A program made the translations under genes and the position numbers. From Rusavskia elegans (Eukaryota; Ascomycota; Lecanoromycetes; Teloschistales; Teloschistaceae), in contig SAUG01000056.1 of the NCBI GenBank assembly GCA_011316305.1, positions 434,001 to 498,000 of the forward strand: a stretch of 64,000 nucleotides of DNA, in the 5' to 3' direction. A model generated the notes under the pieces. It saw nothing but the letters and a program-made list of their open reading frames with translations, did not search any database and was not told the DNA's origin. This document shows, in pieces, positions 57,895 through 64,000 of this stretch (positions are counted from its first letter, which is position 1; each line of letters begins with the position of its first letter).

Positions 57895-59657
57895 ATATGG
57901 TAGAATGTTCTGGTATAGCGTTTGATCAAACAGAAGGCAATTTAAAATTGGAAAAAGAAAAAAAATTCGCCCGGAATCATTTTTCTATATAAATAGTAAA
58001 AAGTTTAACCACTAATACAGGGTTTTTATAACTCTGCCGCTTATAGTAATATAGATAATTTTGAGATATCGGAGTTAGTCGGTCGACTCCTATACTAACA
58101 TCTAATACAATATTTTCGTTTATATCTTATTTTATTATAACCGATTTACTCGGTTGACTTTCCAACTACTATTCGTTAATATATACGTATTAATTAGTCT
58201 ACGTACTTATCGAATCTAGAAGTATTTTAAACGGCTAGTAGTTCGTTTATTAGTCGTCGAGTAGCTTTTCTGGTCCTTGATTTGCCTCTACCGCAGACCG
58301 AGCTTACCCGGGTATCCTATTCGATCCAGGTAACCTAATTAACCTAAAACTACAACGTATCCGTCTAATCCTTTATCCCTTTATCTTTTTAAATTATCCT
58401 TTATACCGAGAATCGTAGTTAGATTCCTGCCTAATATTTTTTATAATATATCGAAACTTAGGCCTTTCGAATCGGATTACGATGTTTAGAATACGACCCT
58501 GCCTTCCTTATAGCTAGAGAAAATTGACTACGATAAGAGACGTTAAGAGGTATATTAAAGATATCGTAGCTACAGAGATCTTAATAGAGAGTACGAAGGT
58601 TGGTTATATACTAGTAAAAGCTTCTAGTATAGTTATTTCTCGATAAAACTGATAAATAAATAGCTTTAGAGTAGCGCTAAGCTCGTGCGTAATCTTCGTC
58701 TTGGTCGAGCGGGATTACGAAGACTGAGAACAAAGCTATAGAAGATATATAGTTACCCTGAAAGCTCCGTCAAGATTTAATTATTACAAGGTATTCGAGA
58801 CGGAGATCGCGGATGCAGACGCTAAGAAAATAAATACTAGTAAATATATTTTATATTCGAATAATATTAAGCAAGGGTTAACTCTAACCTAATATAAGAC
58901 GTTGTAATCTATTTCTCTACAGCTGGGCGTTAGTAAATAATTATATTTAAAATAGCTATTAAATAAAACAGCCCGAGTAAATTTATAATAAATCGGTTCG
59001 GCTTTTAATATAGTATTTTTATAAAGTAGAGGTTCCGATTAGCGAGACGGTACAGGCTATTACGGCGATCGTTAGCTCTAGGCGGCTGGTCGTTATAGAT
59101 CCAGGTAGTTGAACTTGAGGTAGCTTAGAGAATTTAATATCTAAAGAAAATATATTACGATAACTAATATCAATTGGCTATAATAAACCTCGCCGTTTTA
59201 AAAGATATAACCGTCGGCTATCAATAGGATTATTAGCTAAATCGAGGAGTAGAATGTTATAATACTACTAGCGAAAGCTATATTTATTAACCTGTAGCAA
59301 AAAGATAATAGTTAGAGATATAGATAAATATGTTCCCCTGAATATAAAGTTTTATAGAGGAGCTATTCGATATTTTAACTGTTCCGATATTATATTTAGA
59401 TAGATTATCGGCTATTTTAAACCGTTTTTAGTTCTATTGTTGGTATACCTGTTATTCCAGTCTTCTTGTTCGCCGGGATTCTCGAGCCTTCAGTTAGCAG
59501 ATAGTTATACTTGTTCTCGCAGGAATTGAATGCCGATCTAAACTAGTTAACAAGTTAAAATATACTACGATCTATTTCTAAATCTAATTTTATCGTAAAC
59601 TAATTAACTAGATATTGATTTAATATTGTTAATAAGATCTCTATATATTTCCTGATT
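57895..59657. other. old gene-bearing segment right of transposon B
   Basis: Mildly RIP'd DNA with higher GC. Plus-strand stretches are gene-like (for example near 58255-58320 and 58500-58620) but broken by TAA/TAG. No domain was recognised. Without transposons A and B it would join 51255-53283 and 45.4-47.75 kb. Confidence 0.4.
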
Positions 59658-59698
59658 TAGACTGGCTACTTCGATACGGATTCTCGTCGGTATCTATA
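59658..59698. mobile_element. hAT MITE end fragment, 41 bp
   Basis: Reads TAGACTGGCTACTTCGATAC, then GGATTCTCGTCGGTATC, the left end of the hAT MITE family. An LTR begins immediately after it, so the MITE was there first and was cut. Confidence 0.65.
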
Positions 59699-60190
59699 TA
59701 TTACGTCCATGATTCTACAAAAGAATTTACGTTTATTAATTAGATAAATAGATTAATAGTATAGTTTATTTAGATCCGATCCAGTCGGGGATCCGATTAG
59801 ATTTAGTAAATCGGATCTATTAGACTATCGGACTCTTTATTATATATATTACTATTTATTTCTATAATATAACTTCATTTATTAGTTATTAATATAATTA
59901 TTAAATATTATTTCTTATTATTTTTTATAAATATTTATAAAATTAAAACGCTTAATAATATTATAACTTTACTTTCATAGTTATACGGAACTAGTAATAA
60001 TAATCTATATTAATATTCTTTTATAATTTAATAGTTCGGACTATATCTATAACTATAGCTGGATCTAAATATAACGCCTTTTAATATATAATGATATTAT
60101 ATTTTAATAATTTACTAAATAAAATTCGTTATTTTATTTTATGAAATAAATCTATACTATTAAAACGGCTACGTTAAATATTTATAATAA
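59699..60190 (+). mobile_element. partial gag-bearing LTR element, copy 4 (LTR plus leader)
   Basis: An LTR at 59699-60101 starting TATTACGTCCATGATTC and ending TGATATTATA, followed by about 89 bases of internal leader. The copy at 60191 then interrupts it. It is more diverged than other LTRs (GATCCGATCCAGTCGGGGAT near 59775), like the fragment at 18364-18702, so it is an older subfamily. The rest of this copy is not seen in the window. Confidence 0.7.
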
Positions 60191-60602
60191 TATTACGTCC
60201 ACGATTCTATAGAAGTATTTTAGAAAATTAGCTAGCTAAACGAGGCTAATTATCTATAGCTGTCTATAGCCGCTATAGCCGATTTTTATAATAGAGTTTT
60301 TTAGCGGATAGCTATCTATCGGTACTATCGGCTACCTTTATTATATATATCGTTTTTTTATTTCTATTAGATAACTTCTTTTATTAGTCGTTAGTATAAT
60401 TATTAAATACCTTTAGTTATTTTCTTTTTAATTATTTCTCTAATAAAGATATTTCGTAATATCGCGACTATACTTTTACGGCTATACGGGATTAGTCGCG
60501 ATAATTTATACTAAAATTCTCTTACTATTTAGTAGCTCGGACTACGTTTATAGCTATAGCTAGGCTTAAATATAATATCCTCCAATATATAGGGACGTTA
60601 TA
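60191..60602 (+). repeat. 5' LTR of copy 5
   Basis: 412 bp with the family landmarks CTATAGCCGCTATAGCCG, AGTAGCTCGGACTACG and ATATAGGGACGTTATA. Confidence 0.8.
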
Positions 60603-61151
60603 TTATAATAATTTACTATATTAGTTTCGTTATCCCGTCCGATAAAACGAAGCGATACTATTAAAATAGTAACGCTAGATATCTATAAAAAAGATAAATA
60701 AGTTTTAAAACTTTAGTTTATTTAAATAAATATCTACTTTTTATTACATACGAACTAGTTTCCGAATAAAATAATTAAAGTTCTATTTATAATAACTTAC
60801 TTAATAGGAGTAGCTTTTAATTAGGTCTAGCCCCGTATAGAAAATTATTTTAATAATCCCGAAAATTAAAGAAAGGATAAAATATTTTAGATATTTTATA
60901 ATTTCTGTAATTTAATTATAGCTATTAAAGAAACCTTCGGAAGCGATAATGAAATTAGAATAATATTAAAAAGACTATTTTTTTTAAAGTAGTAGACATC
61001 GATAGCTATCTGTAATATTTAATTTATAATATTAGTTCAAAAAGACTTAGTTTTAAAAATCTATTTCTTTAAAAAATTTAATAGTCGAGTTAAAGAAAAT
61101 ATAGTAGTATTTAAAAAATCTAATTTACTAGCGGATCTAAATATACTAATA

Positions 61152-61672
61152 TTAACTAGCTACTTCGGGTCGGATTTCTATTAATATTTCGAAAATCCGA
61201 TCCGAGTTTTAGAAAATCGGTTCGATCCGACCTACTAAACGATATAGGTCGATTTCTAAAATTAGAATTAAAAGTTAAATCTGATTATAAAATTGATATT
61301 AATAGAAATCCGATTTAAATTATTAAACTTTTTATATATAGTAAATGACTATAATTAATATAATATAATATTATTATTAAACTATAGATAAAAAATATCT
61401 GTAGATAATATATATAAATAGTATATTTACTTTAATTAAACTAGTTTCTAATAGATAGATATAACTTTTATACTAGAATTATATTTTTATACTAGATTTT
61501 AGTAATTTTAGCAGGTCGAATCCGGGAATCCGGGTTTAATCCGGAACTAACTTAGTTCGGTATCTAGGAAAATCGAAATCGATTCGGTTCGGTATCTAGA
61601 AAAATCGGAACCGATTCGGTTCGAACCCGGAATACGAACCCGAGTTCGAAACTCGACCCGACAGCCAGTCTA
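61152..61672. mobile_element. hAT-type MITE in gag relic, 521 bp
   Basis: Starts TTAACTAGCTACTTCGGGTC (mutated TAGACTGGCTACTTCGGGTC) and ends CGACAGCCAGTCTA. Flanks TACTAATA (61144-61151) and AACTAGCA (61673-61680) match at all but one site once RIP-type changes are allowed. The right part has two copies of a TCGGTATCTAG(A/G)AAAATCG unit. Confidence 0.75.
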
Positions 61673-63631
61673 AACTAGCAATAGAAATTAATTTCTAGTA
61701 ATATAAATAATATATTAATAAACAGACGTTTAGTAAAATAGAACCCGCTAAAAAATAGTTTAAAGAAAATCTAATAGAATCTAATACTACCGAAATTAAA
61801 AGTTAATAAACTAAAACTTATTATTTATATAGAAAGACGGAATACTTTATAAAAAATTATCTAACTAAAAAGGTAATAGAGTAATCTAAATACTAGTTTA
61901 AAATAATAAAAGAATTATCCGGGAAAAAAATTAAAAAATATAAAACTAAAAGTTAGATAGCTTGCTATAATAATAAATATTTTATCTATCTATCGGATAA
62001 AAAGAAATTAGAATAGTATCCTATAGAATCAAAAAGACCGAAAAAAAAAAAATCGATATTAGAATTTAAATAAAATAAAATAGAGAAATTCTTTATAGTA
62101 GCTTTTAAAATCGAAATCGGAGGTTATAAAACGATAGCTTTTATAAATAGAAAAAAAGAAATAAAATTATAAAAGGATTATATAATTAAATTAAAGGATA
62201 TATTTAAAAATATCTTTAGAAAAATAATAGAATTATAGAAATCGAAGTTAAAATAAAAAATAAATTTATCGGAATATCTAACTTTATAATAATCGAAAAT
62301 TCTAGATAATATATTATTCTAGGAAATAAATAGAAAGAATCGATTTTAGAAATACCGGTATAAAAAAATATAGTTAAAAGAAAAATAAAACTATAGATAA
62401 TTTATTTCTTTATTTATAAAAATCTTTTATATAACGAATTAGATATTAGACGGTATATAGATTATAAATAGATTAAAGAAATCGATACCTTTTTTAAATA
62501 AGGAAGCGGAGTTAAAAAGATAAAAATCGAGAAGAAATACTATTATCTATTAATATAATTAACACTTAAATATAATAAAATCTAAAAATTTTTCTAAAAG
62601 TTATAAATAGATAATATTAAAAAAAATAGAAAAAGTTAAATATAATCTAACGCTAGAACTAGACGAAGAAAATAACGGAATATTAGACCTAATATTAAAT
62701 ATATAACTAAATAATAAATAGTTCTTTATATTATTTTCGTAGGATAATATAATAGCTAAAAAATAGGAATTAACGGAAATATTAGAAGACTCGGACGTAA
62801 TCTATAAATTTTAATATATAATTCGGTATTAATAAATAGATATAAATTAAAGAAATCTTTAATTAGATACTTTTTTAGATGCCTATCGTTTCTAGAAGCT
62901 AAAAAAAATTAAATTCCTTTAAAAACCAATCGATATAAACCGAATTAAAACTAGGAATTAATTTAATAGACGCTTTTTATACGGCTAGTATAGAACTAAT
63001 AGAAAAGTAAAACGCTATAGAATTATTAAATCTATTAAAACGAGATAATACGCGTAATTTCTAAACGATAAAATTATTTTTATACTTATCTAAAGCGCTA
63101 TAATAAATAATAAAATATCTATACTTTCCGAAGAGCCGGCGGAAATCCGACTTCTAAGTAAAATACTAATTACGAATTTCCTTTTTAGAAACTAAAAACG
63201 ACGCGATATAATAACGCGTTTTAGTATATTTTTTAAAGATATTTTTAATATTAGAATAAATTTTATTCTTTTTATTTTTAAATCGTTTCCTTACGGATAT
63301 TAGTAATCGGGAAATATAAAGAGAAAAATAAAATATATAGATCGTATTAGAAATTAGGAAATTAAAAAATTTCTAAACCCGAGTATATTTACTATAAATA
63401 TTACTACTAATTTTAATCTTATATTTTTTTAAAAGATTACAAGTATAAAGACTATAAAAAAAAGATATTATAATATTTTAGAACTAGATTCGATAGAAAG
63501 ACTTTAAATAATTCTTTTATCGAAAACGTATAATAAGAATATTAAAGGAAAAAAATAAAGGAAAAAATTAGTTAAACTTTAAATACCCCGTCTATAGAGA
63601 GACTAAATAAAAAGCGATATAGAAAAGGTTA

Positions 63632-63989
63632 TATTATATCTATAATTCTATAGAAATACTTTAAAAAATTAGCTAGCTAAACGAAGCTAATTATCCATAG
63701 CCGTTTATAGCCGCTATAACCGACTTTTATAGTAAAATCTTTTAGTAGACGGTTATCTATCGATACTATCGGCTATTTTTACTATATATATCGTTCCTTT
63801 ACTTCTATTAAATAGCTTTTTTCGTTAGTTATTAATATAATTATTAAATATCTTTAGTTATTCTTCTCTTAATTACCTCTATAACGAAAATACTTTATAA
63901 TATTACGACTGTATCTTTACGGCTATATAGGATTAGTCGCGATAATCTATACTAGAACTCCGTTACTATTTAGTAGCTCGGACCACGTC
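63632..63989 (+). repeat. 3' LTR of copy 5, cut by a hAT MITE
   Basis: Starts TATTATATCTATAATTCTAT and follows the LTR sequence to GGACCACGTC, where the next insertion begins. The last 40-50 bases of the LTR lie beyond the window. Confidence 0.75.
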
Positions 63990-64000
63990 TAGACTGGCCA
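63990..64000. mobile_element. start of another hAT MITE at the window edge
   Basis: The last 11 bases are TAGACTGGCCA, the hAT MITE terminus, in the middle of an LTR landmark (ACGTCTACGGC). The unmutated TGGCCA suggests a less mutated copy. Confidence 0.6.

Larger units (their letters stand above)
60191..64000 (+). mobile_element. gag-bearing LTR retrotransposon, copy 5, runs off window
   Basis: 5' LTR 60191-60602 (TATTACGTCCACGATTCTAT to GGGACGTTATA) and 3' LTR from 63632, itself entered by a hAT MITE at 63990. A further hAT MITE (61152-61672) splits the gag relic. Gag pieces lie at 60690-61145 and 61680-62350, with the ruined zinc knuckle (Y-L-Y-R-K-T-E-Y-F-I-K-N-Y) near 61820-61865 and the protease-like I-I-L-G-N near 62310. 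It resembles copy 2 more than copy 1. No RT or integrase motif was seen. Confidence 0.8.

Noticed and set aside
1..64000. CRISPR array, bacterial operons, Shine-Dalgarno sites, rho-independent terminators
   Set aside because: No regularly spaced repeats; introns, RIP and transposon types show a filamentous fungus, so bacterial features do not apply.

Overview
The window looks like an AT-rich compartment ('AT-isochore') of a filamentous ascomycete. Three things point there: two short introns (49 and 56 nt) with GTATGT/GTATAT donors and CTAAT-type branch sites; a secreted-protein gene typical of Pezizomycotina; and massive repeat-induced point mutation (RIP). In the AT-rich parts CpA and TpG are almost absent, stop codons are nearly always TAA/TAG standing where Gln codons are expected, and conserved Cys, His and Asp residues have become Tyr, Tyr and Asn. 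I read this by eye and ran no counts or searches.

Layout. 1-1.25 kb: minus-strand Copia gag relic. 1.25-3.53 kb: old, partly mutated DNA. 3.53-10.35 kb: complete RIP-killed Copia retrotransposon with 5-bp target duplications (CCGTT), carrying a retroposon in its 5' LTR and a hAT-type MITE in its pol gene. 10.9-17.8 kb: a normal-composition island with an ankyrin-repeat pseudogene, half a tRNA-Ser-like gene, a 631-bp MITE and one intact gene, a two-exon secreted cysteine-rich protein of 516 aa. 17.8-44.4 kb: nested RIP'd transposons. These are a Helitron with recognisable Rep and helicase motifs split by later insertions, three copies of a 3.35-kb gag-bearing LTR element, two inverted copies of a retroposon, a tRNA-headed SINE, several MITEs and a minus-strand Copia fragment. 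44.4-59.7 kb: an old gene-bearing segment cut by two opposite-facing copies of a 3.5-kb TIR transposon. It holds a RIP-degraded cellular gene with a fungal STAND-type N-terminal domain, a preserved intron and a LIM-like zinc-binding C-terminus. 59.7-64 kb: more nested gag-bearing LTR elements running off the window end.

Only the secreted protein at 15.68-17.29 kb looks like a working gene. The most novel item is a ~950-bp retroposon family (here 'R'; four copies plus a fragment) flanked by 11-14 bp target duplications and carrying one conserved ORF of about 203 codons that I cannot assign. The nesting gives a relative insertion history: Copia, Helitron and old gene segment first, then R, LTR elements and hAT MITEs, then the SINE and the least mutated MITEs.
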